From: Sphingosinicella sp.
Lineage (GTDB): Bacteria > Pseudomonadota > Alphaproteobacteria > Sphingomonadales > Sphingomonadaceae
Assembly (NCBI GenBank): GCA_013816585.1
Contig: JACDEE010000005.1
Coordinates: forward strand, 100,966-164,965
Direction of reading: 5' to 3'
Length of the DNA: 64,000 bases
Shown in pieces: positions 29,073 to 38,161 of the stretch; the first letter of the stretch is position 1; each line of letters begins with the position of its first letter. Position numbers and translations under genes: made by a program. The notes under the pieces are model-generated. The model made no database searches. It worked only from the letters and a program-made list of their open reading frames with translations, and had not been told where the DNA came from.

Positions 29073-30668
29073 TTAGTCCAATTCCTTGCCGGCCGTTTCG
29101 GGCAGCCAGAGCAAGGTCACGACCAGCGCCATCGCAGCCACCGCGATCGTATACCAGATACCGGCGAACGGATCGCCGGTCCTGGCCACGATATACTGGC
29201 TGATAAAGGGCAGGAATCCGCCAAAATAGCCGGTGCCTATATGATAAGGGACCGACATCGAGGTGTATCGCACCCGGGCCGGAAACAATTCGACCAGCAA
29301 TGCCGCGACCGGGCCGTAGGTCATCCCCGAAAGGAAACCGATCACCACGATGGCTAATATGACCCGCACTGCCTGTTCGAAGCTGGGGCGGCTTTTTTCC
29401 AGCTTGTAGCCCGCATCCTTCAACGCGATGTCCAGCGCCGCAGGGTCGCTGGAAGCCGCGGTGCCGCCGATCGTGATAGCCGGCTCGGCGCCCGCCGCAC
29501 CCTCAGCGGTGGAATAAGCGATGCCTTTTTTGGACAAGATGTCCAATATCTTGCCGCAAGCCGTCGCCTGGCCTTTGGTGGCGAAGGGATCGTAGCTGCA
29601 ATCGCTGCCGGTCACTACCACGGGGTTGCTCTCCATGGCTCTCGCTAGCTCTGGATTGGCGGCCGCGGCCATCCAATGGAATAGGGGAAACATCAGCAAT
29701 ATGGTCAGCGCATAGCCGATCACGATTGGCTTCTTGCGCCCGACCTTGTCCGATAGCCAGCCGAACAGGATGAACCAGAACAAGCTGAAGATGGCGCCGA
29801 CGCCGATCATCAGCCGCGCCGCATTGTCTTCGATCCGCAGCGCGTTTTGGAGGAAATAGAGCGCCTGGAACTGGGCCGTATACCAGATGACCGTGAGGCC
29901 GGCGGCGATTCCGAATAAGGCCACCAGCACCAGCTTCATCTTCGGCCAGGTGTCGAAACTTTCCTTGATCGGATTGCGGCAGGTTTCGCCGGCATCCTTC
30001 ATCGCCTGGAAAACCGGGCTCTCCTTCAGCTTCAACCGAACCCATAAAGAAACCGCGAGCAGCAGCAGCGAGAAGAGGAAGGGCACCCGCCAGCCCCACG
30101 CCTCCCACTCCACCGGATCGACGAAGGCGTTGGAGACGAGCACGACCGTTACGCTCAGCAGGAACCCGCCGATCACGCCGGCCTGGATGAAGCTGGTGTA
30201 GAAGCCACGTCGGTTCCTCGGCGCATGTTCCGCGACATAGATCGCCGCGCCGCCATATTCCCCGCCGAGCGCGAGGCCTTGCAGTATACGAAGCAGGACC
30301 AGAAGGATCGGCGCCGCCACCCCGATCTGGGCGTAGGTAGGAAGCAAGCCGACCGCCGCGGTCGCGACCCCCATCAGGGTGATAGTGACGAGGAAGGTAT
30401 ATTTCCGCCCGAGCCGATCGCCGAGATAGCCGAACAGGATCGCACCCAAAGGGCGCATGCCGAACCCGACGCCAAAGCTGGCGAGGAAGATCAGGAAGCT
30501 GACCGCCGGATTGTCGGAAGGAAAGAATTTGGTCGCGAGCAGACTCGCCAGGGTTCCGTAGACGAAGAAGTCGTACCATTCGAAAACGGTGCCAAGCGTC
30601 GATGCCACGATGACGAGCCGATCGCGCTTTGGATCGACGACAAGGTCGCCGGCTGCAGCCGTCGCCAT
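29073..30668 (-). CDS. MHS-family (ProP/KgtP-like) MFS transporter with a long inter-helix insert
   Basis: A 531-aa major facilitator of the metabolite:H+ symporter subfamily. The signature blocks are GTVFEWYDFFVYGTLASLLA in the first helix, FGVGFGMRPLGAILFGYLGD and RLGRKYTFLVT. Roughly 100 residues between predicted helices 8 and 9 form a soluble insert containing a Cys pair (SDCSYDPF and TACGKIL). Ordinary MHS transporters are 420-450 aa. The substrate (dicarboxylate, proline/betaine or similar) is not assignable. Confidence 0.87.
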   Translation of the reverse strand: MATAAAGDLVVDPKRDRLVIVASTLGTVFEWYDFFVYGTLASLLATKFFPSDNPAVSFLIFLASFGVGFGMRPLGAILFGYLGDRLGRKYTFLVTITLMGVATAAVGLLPTYAQIGVAAPILLVLLRILQGLALGGEYGGAAIYVAEHAPRNRRGFYTSFIQAGVIGGFLLSVTVVLVSNAFVDPVEWEAWGWRVPFLFSLLLLAVSLWVRLKLKESPVFQAMKDAGETCRNPIKESFDTWPKMKLVLVALFGIAAGLTVIWYTAQFQALYFLQNALRIEDNAARLMIGVGAIFSLFWFILFGWLSDKVGRKKPIVIGYALTILLMFPLFHWMAAAANPELARAMESNPVVVTGSDCSYDPFATKGQATACGKILDILSKKGIAYSTAEGAAGAEPAITIGGTAASSDPAALDIALKDAGYKLEKSRPSFEQAVRVILAIVVIGFLSGMTYGPVAALLVELFPARVRYTSMSVPYHIGTGYFGGFLPFISQYIVARTGDPFAGIWYTIAVAAMALVVTLLWLPETAGKELD

Positions 30669-30725
30669 AACTCACTCCCCCAGAATTTTCTTTGAGCTTA
30701 AGCAGTGAGGGAGGCAGCAAGCAAG

Positions 30726-31667
30726 CTAGACGTAATGGGGTTCACCATGCTCGCGGAGCGCGTCATAATGGACCAGCGCCGGCTCCGGTCCGAACGGCAC
30801 CGGCTCGCCCTCCTGGAATGCCCATTCTCCGCGGTCGCAATCCTCGGCCCGAACATAGCCGTTAATGTACAGGCGGCGGCGATGGCTGGACCCGTTGGTG
30901 CCCGAGCCATGGACAAGATAAGGGCTCCAAAGAGCAAGGTCGCCCGGTTCGAGGACCAGGTCCACAGCGTCCGCCGCCGACAGTCCGGCCTTCTCAAGCA
31001 CCGCATCGTTCATAGCGGTCCCGAGCACTTCGACCGATGTGTCGAGACCGAGATCGCCCTGCAAATGGCTTCCCGGGATAAAACGCATGCCGCCGGTATC
31101 GGGATTATGGGGATCGATTGCGAGGCCGGTTTGTACGTAGGAAGTCCCGAGGTTGCGGTAAGCCGACACAGGCTCCCGGAACCGGGAATCCTGATGCCAG
31201 GCAAAATCGCCGGCGGCGCCCGGCTCCTTCCAATGTATCTGGTTGATGATCTGCTTCAGCGTGGGGCCGATCAGTGGCTGCAGGATATCGACCATCCGCC
31301 GGTCGAGGCGAACCTGGTTGAGGATCGGCTGATGATAGGAGATCCACTGCGCCATGCGCAATGTGGGTCTGCCGTCGGATCCATCGGATACATTATAGTA
31401 CAGATTGCCGTGCCGGAAGCTTCGTCCGTGGGCCACGCCCTCCGCATGCACCCGGTCGACTGCGGCACCGATCGCCTCAATCTCCTCTGCGGTAAACAGC
31501 CCCCGGACGATTGCGAACCCGTCCCGGCGATAGGCCGCAACATAGCCGCCCTGGCCGTCGGCGGAGGCGCCCGATGTTTCTGCTTTAACGTCCATCACTT
31601 CCTCATTCGCCGGGGAATATAATGGAAGCTGATCAGATTGCATCATGCCGGTGGGTGAGGCGGACAT
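30726..31667 (-). CDS. Phytanoyl-CoA dioxygenase (PhyH) family protein
   Basis: Fe(II)/2-oxoglutarate-dependent dioxygenase of the PhyH family. The metal triad appears as WHQDSRF (HxD) near residue 155 and the distal His in YLVHGSGTN, followed by the Arg/Lys-rich 2-oxoglutarate-binding RRRLYINGY. The 313 residues include an N-terminal extension of about 40 that is not conserved; ATGs at 31646 and 31595 are alternative starts. The substrate is unknown. It is located between glmS and a transporter gene, all on the same strand. Confidence 0.85.
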   Translation of the reverse strand: MSASPTGMMQSDQLPLYSPANEEVMDVKAETSGASADGQGGYVAAYRRDGFAIVRGLFTAEEIEAIGAAVDRVHAEGVAHGRSFRHGNLYYNVSDGSDGRPTLRMAQWISYHQPILNQVRLDRRMVDILQPLIGPTLKQIINQIHWKEPGAAGDFAWHQDSRFREPVSAYRNLGTSYVQTGLAIDPHNPDTGGMRFIPGSHLQGDLGLDTSVEVLGTAMNDAVLEKAGLSAADAVDLVLEPGDLALWSPYLVHGSGTNGSSHRRRLYINGYVRAEDCDRGEWAFQEGEPVPFGPEPALVHYDALREHGEPHYV

Positions 31668-31714
31668 TCACATAAGGCATGGACGACCGCCCTTCGCCGG
31701 GATGCGCGCAACCT

Positions 31715-33538
31715 TTACTCGACGGTGACGCTCTTCGCCAAATTCCGCGGTTGATCGACATCGGTGCCTTTGAACACCGCCACGTGATAGGCGAGCAATT
31801 GTACCGGGATCGCATAGACCATCGGCGCGATCAGGGGGTGGACCTTGGGCATCTCGATCGTGGCGATGGCGCCCTCGCCCGCCTTGGCGAGACCTTCGGC
31901 ATCGGAGATCAACACCACCTGTCCGCCCCGCGCCTGCACTTCCTGCATGTTCGACACCGTCTTTTCGAACAAGGGCCCTGACGGAGCGATCACGATGATC
32001 GGGACATGCTCGTCGATCAGCGCGATCGGGCCATGCTTCATCTCGCCCGCCGCATAGCCTTCGGCATGAATGTAGCTGATTTCCTTCAGCTTGAGCGCGC
32101 CCTCCATCGCCATCGGATAATCGGTCCCGCGGCCGAGATAAAGGACGTCGCGGGCCTTGGCGATGAGCGGCGCCATCGCCTCGATATCCTCGTCATGGGC
32201 CAAAGCGGCGTTCATCGCCGCGGGCGCTTCGGAAAGATGGGCGACGATTTCACGCTCCTCCTCCTCGCTCATCCGCCCCTTATCGCGCGCGACCTTGGCG
32301 GCCAGCGCGGCCAGCACGGCGAGCTGGCAGGTAAAGGCTTTGGTCGAAGCAACACCGATTTCCGGCCCCGCGCGCGTCGGCAACAGAAGGTCCGCCTCGC
32401 GGGCCATGGAACTGGTCGGCACGTTCACCACCACCGCTATCTTCTGACCCTCGGCGCGGGCGTGGCGCAGCGCCGCCAGCGTGTCGGCGGTTTCGCCCGA
32501 TTGCGAAATGAAAAGGGCCATTCCGCCCGGCTCCAGCACCGGCTGGCGGTACCGGAATTCGGACGCGATATCGAGCTCGACGGGAACGCGGGCGAATTGC
32601 TCCAACCAATATTTGGCGACCATTCCGGCGTAATAAGAGGTTCCGCAGGCAACGATGGTGATGCGAGGCACGTCAGCGAAATTGAATTCCATGTCTGGAA
32701 GCGCAACCTGCTGTTCGAACGGCCGCAAATAGCTTTGCAGCGTCTGTGCGATCACCAGCGGCTGTTCGAAAATCTCCTTCTGCATGTAATGGCGGTGGTT
32801 GCCTTTCTCGACGGCCGCGCTGGAGGCACCGGATTCGACGATCGAACGCTCCACCATTTGGTTGTTTCGGTCGAAGATGGTCGCGCCCTCGCGCGTGATC
32901 ACTGTCCAGTCGCCCTCGTTCAGATAAGCGATGCGCTGGGTGAGCGGCGCCAGCGCCAGGGCGTCGGAACCAAGATAGGTCTCTCCCTCTCCATAACCGA
33001 CCGTCAACGGCGCGCCCATGCGGGCGCCAATCAGCAAGTCGGGATAGTCGCGGAACAGGATGCTGATGGCAAAGGCGCCTTCGAGGCGTGGCAGCACGGC
33101 GGCGACCGCATCCTCCGGATTCGATCCCTTTTGCAGCTCGTTGGCGATCAGATGCGCGACGACTTCGGAATCAGTTTCGCTCTGGAAGGTCCTGCCCAGA
33201 GCGCGCATCTCTTCGCGAAGAGGCCGGAAATTCTCGATGATGCCGTTATGGACTAGGGCCACGCCGTCGACGATATGCGGATGGGCATTGCCCAAAGTCG
33301 GCGCGCCATGCGTCGCCCAGCGCGTATGCGCGATGCCGACCACACCGGGCAGCGGATCTTCCGCCAGAATGGCAGCGAGATTGTTCAATTTTCCCTCGGC
33401 ACGACGACGCTCCAGCCGGCCATCGACAATCGTACAGATGCCCGCGCTGTCATAGCCGCGATATTCAAGACGCCGGAGGCCGCCCATCAAGCGGTCCGAG
33501 ACCTCTTCGCGTCCGATAATTCCGATAATCCCGCACAT
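31715..33538 (-). CDS. glmS: Glutamine-fructose-6-phosphate aminotransferase (isomerizing)
   Basis: Makes glucosamine-6-phosphate, the first step to UDP-GlcNAc. The 607-residue protein starts MCGIIGIIG with Cys2 as the glutaminase nucleophile. The ATG at 33538 is preferred over an upstream ATG because Cys must be the first residue after Met removal. Glutaminase blocks include RGYDSAGI and HTRWATHG. The two SIS isomerase domains contain CGTSYYAGMV and the C-terminal KSVTVE end. It is followed downstream by the PhyH gene and preceded by glmU. Confidence 0.97.
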   Translation of the reverse strand: MCGIIGIIGREEVSDRLMGGLRRLEYRGYDSAGICTIVDGRLERRRAEGKLNNLAAILAEDPLPGVVGIAHTRWATHGAPTLGNAHPHIVDGVALVHNGIIENFRPLREEMRALGRTFQSETDSEVVAHLIANELQKGSNPEDAVAAVLPRLEGAFAISILFRDYPDLLIGARMGAPLTVGYGEGETYLGSDALALAPLTQRIAYLNEGDWTVITREGATIFDRNNQMVERSIVESGASSAAVEKGNHRHYMQKEIFEQPLVIAQTLQSYLRPFEQQVALPDMEFNFADVPRITIVACGTSYYAGMVAKYWLEQFARVPVELDIASEFRYRQPVLEPGGMALFISQSGETADTLAALRHARAEGQKIAVVVNVPTSSMAREADLLLPTRAGPEIGVASTKAFTCQLAVLAALAAKVARDKGRMSEEEEREIVAHLSEAPAAMNAALAHDEDIEAMAPLIAKARDVLYLGRGTDYPMAMEGALKLKEISYIHAEGYAAGEMKHGPIALIDEHVPIIVIAPSGPLFEKTVSNMQEVQARGGQVVLISDAEGLAKAGEGAIATIEMPKVHPLIAPMVYAIPVQLLAYHVAVFKGTDVDQPRNLAKSVTVE

Positions 33539-33615
33539 AAATACGCTCCACAAACTCGCATCCCGGCGGCGCCGGTCGCTCGCACGCCTCCGTTTAGGGC
33601 CAAGTCAGACCGCGA

Positions 33616-34974
33616 CTATTCGCTTTTCTTCTTGGCCGACATCTTTTCTCTGAATTCGGCCGCGCGGCCCGGCCTTTCCGTCTGCGTTCCGCGGCCGAGC
33701 GCAATCGCATCCTTCGCTACGTCCGCCGTAATCACCGACCCGGCACCCACGATCGCGCCGTCCCCGATCGTCACCGGCGCTACCAAAGCGCTGTTGGACC
33801 CGATGAACGCCCCCTCGCCGATCACAGTCCGATATTTGAAATAACCGTCATAATTGCAGGTGATGGTGCCCGCGCCGATATTGGCCCCGGCCCCGATGTC
33901 GGCATCGCCGATATAGGAAAGGTGATTCGCCTTGGCGCCCTTGCCCAGACGCGCCTTCTTAATCTCTACGAAATTGCCGACTTTCGCCTTTTCGCCGATT
34001 TCCGCGCCCGGCCGCAGCCGGGCATAGGGGCCCACCTCGGCTCCATCGGCGATCGACGCGCCTTCAATGTGGCTGAACGCCTTGATGACTACGCGCTCGC
34101 CAACCTTGACCCCCGGACCGAACACCACATTGGGCTCGATCACCGTGTCTCGGCCGACCACAGTATCATGCGCAAACCAGACCGTGTCCGGCGCCACCAG
34201 GGTCACTCCGTCGGCCATCGCCTTCAACCGCCGGCGTCTTTGCCATTCGGCCTCGGCCAGCGAGAGTTCCGCGCGGCTGTTGACTCCGGCCATCTCCCAG
34301 GGCTCAGCTTCGATCACTGCCGATCGGCGGCCTTCGCTGGCGGCCAGCATCACAATGTCGGGAAGATAATATTCGCCCGCTGCATTGTCGTTGCCCACCT
34401 TGGCCAGCAGCGGAAACAGAGTTTCGGCCCGCGCAGCCATCAGGCCCGAATTGCACAGATCCACCGCGCGCTCTTCGGGCGAAGCGTCCTTATATTCGAC
34501 CATCTTTTCGATTGTGCCGTCGACTGACGCGAGGATGCGGCCGTAGGTTGACGGATCCTTAGGACGGAAGCCGACAACCACCACCGCAGGCGCATCCGGT
34601 ATGTTCAGCCGGTCGAGCATTCCCGCCATCGTTTCGGGCTCGATCAGCGGGGTGTCGCCGTAGAGGATCAGGATGTCGCCTTTGAACGAGCCAAGCGGCG
34701 CTTCCGCCTGCCGAACGGCGTGCGCGGTGCCGAGCTGATCTTCCTGGACCACAATCTCGCCGCCGCGTGCGTCGACGAGCGTTTGGACCTGCTCGCGGCC
34801 ACTGCCTAAAACTACGATCTTGCGCGATGGACTAAGGCCATCGATCACTCCCAACAGATGTTCCAGCATCGCCCGTCCCGCGATCGGATGCAGCACCTTG
34901 TGCACGTCCGATTTCATTCGGGTTCCCTTGCCGGCAGCAAGGATGATTGCGGCAAATTCTCTGGTGCGAGTCAT
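33616..34974 (-). CDS. glmU: Bifunctional UDP-GlcNAc pyrophosphorylase/GlcN-1-P acetyltransferase
   Basis: Makes UDP-GlcNAc. The 452 aa start at 34974. The uridylyltransferase domain has AAIILAAGKGTRMKSDVHKV (loop binding UTP) and QLGTAHAVRQAE. The C-terminal left-handed beta helix is visible as hexapeptide repeats ending in NHLSYIGDADIGAGANIGAG and NYDGYFKYRT. The frame is open 92 codons upstream of the chosen start, but this reads antisense to the divergent gph gene. Divergent gph starts 79 bp away. Confidence 0.96.
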   Translation of the reverse strand: MTRTREFAAIILAAGKGTRMKSDVHKVLHPIAGRAMLEHLLGVIDGLSPSRKIVVLGSGREQVQTLVDARGGEIVVQEDQLGTAHAVRQAEAPLGSFKGDILILYGDTPLIEPETMAGMLDRLNIPDAPAVVVVGFRPKDPSTYGRILASVDGTIEKMVEYKDASPEERAVDLCNSGLMAARAETLFPLLAKVGNDNAAGEYYLPDIVMLAASEGRRSAVIEAEPWEMAGVNSRAELSLAEAEWQRRRRLKAMADGVTLVAPDTVWFAHDTVVGRDTVIEPNVVFGPGVKVGERVVIKAFSHIEGASIADGAEVGPYARLRPGAEIGEKAKVGNFVEIKKARLGKGAKANHLSYIGDADIGAGANIGAGTITCNYDGYFKYRTVIGEGAFIGSNSALVAPVTIGDGAIVGAGSVITADVAKDAIALGRGTQTERPGRAAEFREKMSAKKKSE

Positions 34975-35053
34975 GATGATCCTTGGGTCCGGTAAATTCG
35001 GCCATCGCACGGAAATCTTGCCATTTCCAGAGTGCTCACCCAAAGCCGCGGCG

Positions 35054-35716
35054 ATGGGAAAGATCGATTTCGAAACGGTGGCTTTCGATCTGGACGGAAC
35101 GCTTGCGGACACTTCCCCCGACCTTGCCGCATCCCTGAACCATGCGCTGCAGGCTCTCGGCCGTGAAATCGTGCCGCCCGATTCGGTGCGGCATCTCGTC
35201 GGCCACGGCGCTCGCGCCCTTTTACGGCGGGGACTGACGGCCACCGGCACCTCGTCGGAGGCACTGATCGATCGGGTATTTCCGATCTTTATCGATCATT
35301 ATTCGGCCAATATCTGCGCCGGGACGACGATCTATGAAGGCTTGGAACCGGCGTTGGACGGCCTTGCCCGACAGGGCGCTTCGCTTTCGATTTGTACCAA
35401 CAAACCCGAAGCCCTGACCCACCGGCTGATAAAGGCGCTCGGTTGGGAAACCCGCTTCCGGTCCGTCGTCGGAGGCGACACTCTGCCGGTACGAAAGCCC
35501 GACCCGGCTCCATTGCGTGAAGCGATTGCCCGCGCCGGGGGCGGGCGCGCGGCCTTCGTCGGGGATTCGATCGTGGATGCCGACACGGCGCGCGCCGCAG
35601 GCATTCCGTTCATCGCGGTAAGCTTCGGTTTTTCGGACCTGCCCGCCGGGGCGCTTGGCGCTGACATCGTGATCGACCATTATAGTGAGCTCGGGCCGGC
35701 GCTCGCTCGGCTATAG
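35054..35716 (+). CDS. gph: Phosphoglycolate phosphatase-like HAD hydrolase
   Basis: A 220-residue HAD-superfamily phosphatase. Motif I is FDLDGTLADTSPDLAASLN (Asp nucleophile pair). Motif II is SICTNKPEALTHRL, and motifs III/IV are KPDPAPL and FVGDSIVDADTARAAG. The DGTLADTSPDLAA block and TNKP are typical of Gph, which clears 2-phosphoglycolate. Start at 35054 from family alignment. It is divergent from glmU and ends 33 bp before phoR. Confidence 0.86.
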   Translation: MGKIDFETVAFDLDGTLADTSPDLAASLNHALQALGREIVPPDSVRHLVGHGARALLRRGLTATGTSSEALIDRVFPIFIDHYSANICAGTTIYEGLEPALDGLARQGASLSICTNKPEALTHRLIKALGWETRFRSVVGGDTLPVRKPDPAPLREAIARAGGGRAAFVGDSIVDADTARAAGIPFIAVSFGFSDLPAGALGADIVIDHYSELGPALARL

Positions 35717-35749
35717 CGGTGGCGGGCCCACCCGGCTAAAGGGGCGGCC

Positions 35750-36985
35750 ATGTCGCCCGACAGAAAATTGAGAGCCTATGTAGGGGCGGCAGTCGCCTTG
35801 ATCGGCTTGCTTGCCGCGATCTTTTTTGGGGCGCCGATACTCGCTGCTTCGCTGGCCCTCGTCGCCGGCGGAGGCGCGATGGCCATGGCGACGGCGCGCG
35901 GAGGTCAGCCGATCGCAGAGGACCAGGCGGAGACGAAAGAGCAACCACTTCCCGATGCTGTGGGACTGCTCGCGGCGCTAGAGGAACCGGCGCTGATTGT
36001 GCGCGACCGACGGGTGATCCTCGCCAATGAATCCGCCAAAACAATCTTGGGGGCGCATATCGAAGGCGTCGACATCCGGCTCGCCATTCGCCATCCTGCG
36101 GCCGCCGAACGGCTTTCCAGGCCGGATTCAGGCCAGGCGATCGGGCCCTTCGCCAAGACCGAACTGACCGGCCTCGGCGACGCCGAGCGGCGATGGGAAA
36201 TGGCGACCGCTTCTCTGCCCGACGGAAGCCGGCTTGTCCGCCTTACCGATCGGAGCGAATATTTCGCGTCAGAGCGGATGCGTGGGGATTTCGTCGCCAA
36301 TGCCAGTCACGAACTTCGAACGCCGCTGGCAACTTTGCTTGGCTTCCTCGAAACGCTGCAGGATGAGAAAGCCGCCTCCGACAAAAAAACCCGCTCCCGC
36401 TTCATCCAGATTATGTTCGAAGAGGCGCGGCGGATGCACCGCCTTGTCGACGATCTCATTTCCCTCTCCCGCATCGAAGCCGAACGCTTTACGGCGCCAT
36501 TGGACAGCGTCGATCTGCTTCCACTGATCGAGGAGGTGCGCGGCAGCTGCCATCGCCTGAGCGATGAAACGCAAAGCGAAATTCTGGTCGAACAGAGGGG
36601 CGCCAGGCCGGTCGTCGTCGGCGATGAAAGGCAATTGGCCCAATTGCTGCAGAATCTGATCGTCAACGCGCTGAAATACGGCCGGAACGGAACGCCGGCC
36701 ACGGTTGGTTTCGAAGATGCCGGCGAGATGCTGGCGATAAAAGTAACCGATCGCGGCGAGGGAATAGCGCCCGAACATCTGCCGCGGCTTACAGAGCGTT
36801 TCTACCGGGCCGATCCGGGGCGAAGCCGCGCAGTCGGGGGCACCGGGCTTGGTCTCGCGATCGTCAAGCATATCGTGGAGCGGCACCGGGGCCGGCTGGA
36901 TATTCAGAGCATCGTCGGGGAAGGCACCACTATACGGGTCTACTTGCCCAAGGCTGGGGAGACGTCTGTCATCAAAGAGTCATGA
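35750..36985 (+). CDS. phoR: PhoR phosphate-regulon sensor histidine kinase
   Basis: Inner-membrane histidine kinase of the Pho regulon. The 411 aa have two N-terminal hydrophobic segments (about residues 10-47) and a PAS-like region beginning DAVGLLAALEEPALIVRDRR. The H box is NASHELRTPLATLLGF with His187; the N box is LIVNALKYG; G boxes are DRGEGIAPEH and GGTGLGLAIV. It precedes pstS-pstC-pstA-pstB-phoU-phoB. Its last codons carry the PhoB sites that serve pstS. Confidence 0.95.
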   Translation: MSPDRKLRAYVGAAVALIGLLAAIFFGAPILAASLALVAGGGAMAMATARGGQPIAEDQAETKEQPLPDAVGLLAALEEPALIVRDRRVILANESAKTILGAHIEGVDIRLAIRHPAAAERLSRPDSGQAIGPFAKTELTGLGDAERRWEMATASLPDGSRLVRLTDRSEYFASERMRGDFVANASHELRTPLATLLGFLETLQDEKAASDKKTRSRFIQIMFEEARRMHRLVDDLISLSRIEAERFTAPLDSVDLLPLIEEVRGSCHRLSDETQSEILVEQRGARPVVVGDERQLAQLLQNLIVNALKYGRNGTPATVGFEDAGEMLAIKVTDRGEGIAPEHLPRLTERFYRADPGRSRAVGGTGLGLAIVKHIVERHRGRLDIQSIVGEGTTIRVYLPKAGETSVIKES

Positions 36986-36994
36986 AAGAGTCAC
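36966..36994 (+). promoter_or_regulatory. Pho box: three PhoB half-sites at 11-bp spacing
   Basis: The sequence contains CTGTCAT, GAGTCAT and GAGTCAC, each separated by exactly four A-rich bases (CAAA, GAAA). It therefore has three tandem 7-bp half-sites with the 11-bp period of classical PhoB boxes (consensus CTGTCAT-N4-CTGTCAT). It overlaps the phoR stop, about 66 bp before the pstS start, so pstS should have its own PhoB-dependent promoter. A degenerate -10 (around GATTAG, 37013) is possible. Confidence 0.85.
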
Positions 36995-37059
36995 AGGATT
37001 CACGCGCGGCCTGATTAGTCACGCCGGAATACGCAGAATGTGGATTCATGGAGGGCAAA

Positions 37060-38109
37060 TTGAAGAAATCGATTCTCATGGCGGGCCTGGCCGCACTCAG
37101 CCTGACGGCCTGTGACGGACCGGGCGACAAAGCCGGCGGCGCTTCGGGCCAGCAGATCCACATTGTCGGATCCTCCACCGTCTACCCCTTCACCAAAGCG
37201 GTGGCCGAGCGCTTCGCGCAGGCCAGCTCCTCGTTTGGAGCGCCGATCGTGGAATCGACCGGCACCGGTGCCGGCATGAAGCTGTTTTGCGGGGGGGTCG
37301 GCGACACTTTTCCCGATATGACCAACGCATCGCGCCGGATCAAGAAATCCGAATTCGAAGATTGCCGCAAGAACGGCGTCAGACAGGTGATCGAGATTCC
37401 CATCGGCATAGACGGCCTCGCGCTGATCGAATCCGTATCGGCCACCCAAGGCCTGAAGCTCACCGCCGAAGATGTCTACAAGGCGCTGGCCGCCAATCCC
37501 TATGGGCAGGCCAACAAAACCCAAACCTGGAAAGACGTGAACCCCGCGCTCCCGGCCGTGAAGATCCAGGTGTTCGGCCCGCCGCCGACGTCCGGCACTC
37601 GCGACAGCTTCGCCGAGCTGATCCTGGAAAAGGGCTGCGACGCCAATCCGGCCATGAAGGCCCTCAAGGAACAGGATTCCGACAAGCATAAGGAAACTTG
37701 CACCAAGATCCGCGAGGATGGCGCCTATGTCGAAGCGGGTGAGAATGACAATCTGCTGGTCCAGAAAGTGTCCGCCAATCCCGGAACCGTTGGCATCCTT
37801 GGCTACAGTTTCATGGAGGAAAATGCCGACAAGGTTCGCGGCATCCCGCTCGCCGGCATCGCCCCCACCGCGGAAACGATCGGAAGCCTGACCTATCCGG
37901 GCGCGCGCATGGTCTACATTTACGCCAAGGGCGAGCATCTGAAGGTCATTCCCGGAATGCGCGAATTCCTCGCCGAATATGCCCGTGCCTGGGGAGCCGG
38001 CGGTTATCTTGCGCAGCGGGGCCTTGTCCCGTCGCCAGCCGATGTCCAGGCCCGCGCTGCCGAGACCGCTACCAAGCTCACCCCCATGAGTGCCGACGGG
38101 CTGAAATAA
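37060..38109 (+). CDS. pstS: Phosphate ABC transporter substrate-binding protein PstS
   Basis: Periplasmic phosphate-binding lipoprotein. I choose the TTG at 37060 because GGAGGG lies 4-9 bases before it; the ATG at 37048 would put that ribosome binding site inside the gene. From TTG, the lipobox is LTAC (Cys18). The mature protein has VGSSTVYPFTKAVAERF and STGTGAGMKLFC near the front, and GPPPTSGTRDSFAEL around residue 185 for phosphate binding. It is the first gene of pstSCAB-phoUB, directly under the Pho box. Confidence 0.95.
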   Translation: MKKSILMAGLAALSLTACDGPGDKAGGASGQQIHIVGSSTVYPFTKAVAERFAQASSSFGAPIVESTGTGAGMKLFCGGVGDTFPDMTNASRRIKKSEFEDCRKNGVRQVIEIPIGIDGLALIESVSATQGLKLTAEDVYKALAANPYGQANKTQTWKDVNPALPAVKIQVFGPPPTSGTRDSFAELILEKGCDANPAMKALKEQDSDKHKETCTKIREDGAYVEAGENDNLLVQKVSANPGTVGILGYSFMEENADKVRGIPLAGIAPTAETIGSLTYPGARMVYIYAKGEHLKVIPGMREFLAEYARAWGAGGYLAQRGLVPSPADVQARAAETATKLTPMSADGLK

Positions 38110-38115
38110 TCTGTC

Positions 38116-38136
38116 GCGCCGGGCCTCGCCCGGCGC
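38116..38136 (+). other. Intercistronic hairpin between pstS and pstC
   Basis: A perfect 9-bp GC stem (GCGCCGGGC/GCCCGGCGC) with a CTC loop stands 7 bases after the pstS stop, 25 bases before pstC. No U-run follows. Hairpins here are known in Pho operons to raise pstS transcript abundance over the permease genes. Confidence 0.7.
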
Positions 38137-38161
38137 CTATTCTTGAATCGGAACGTTCGAA

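Noticed and set aside
32006..33256. Plus-strand ORF of 416 codons opposite glmS
   Set aside because: glmS is unambiguous on the minus strand; the plus frame is a shadow.
35717..35749. Pho box upstream of phoR
   Set aside because: The 33-bp gap has no CTGTCAT-like tandem; the sites near pstS are the only ones recognised.
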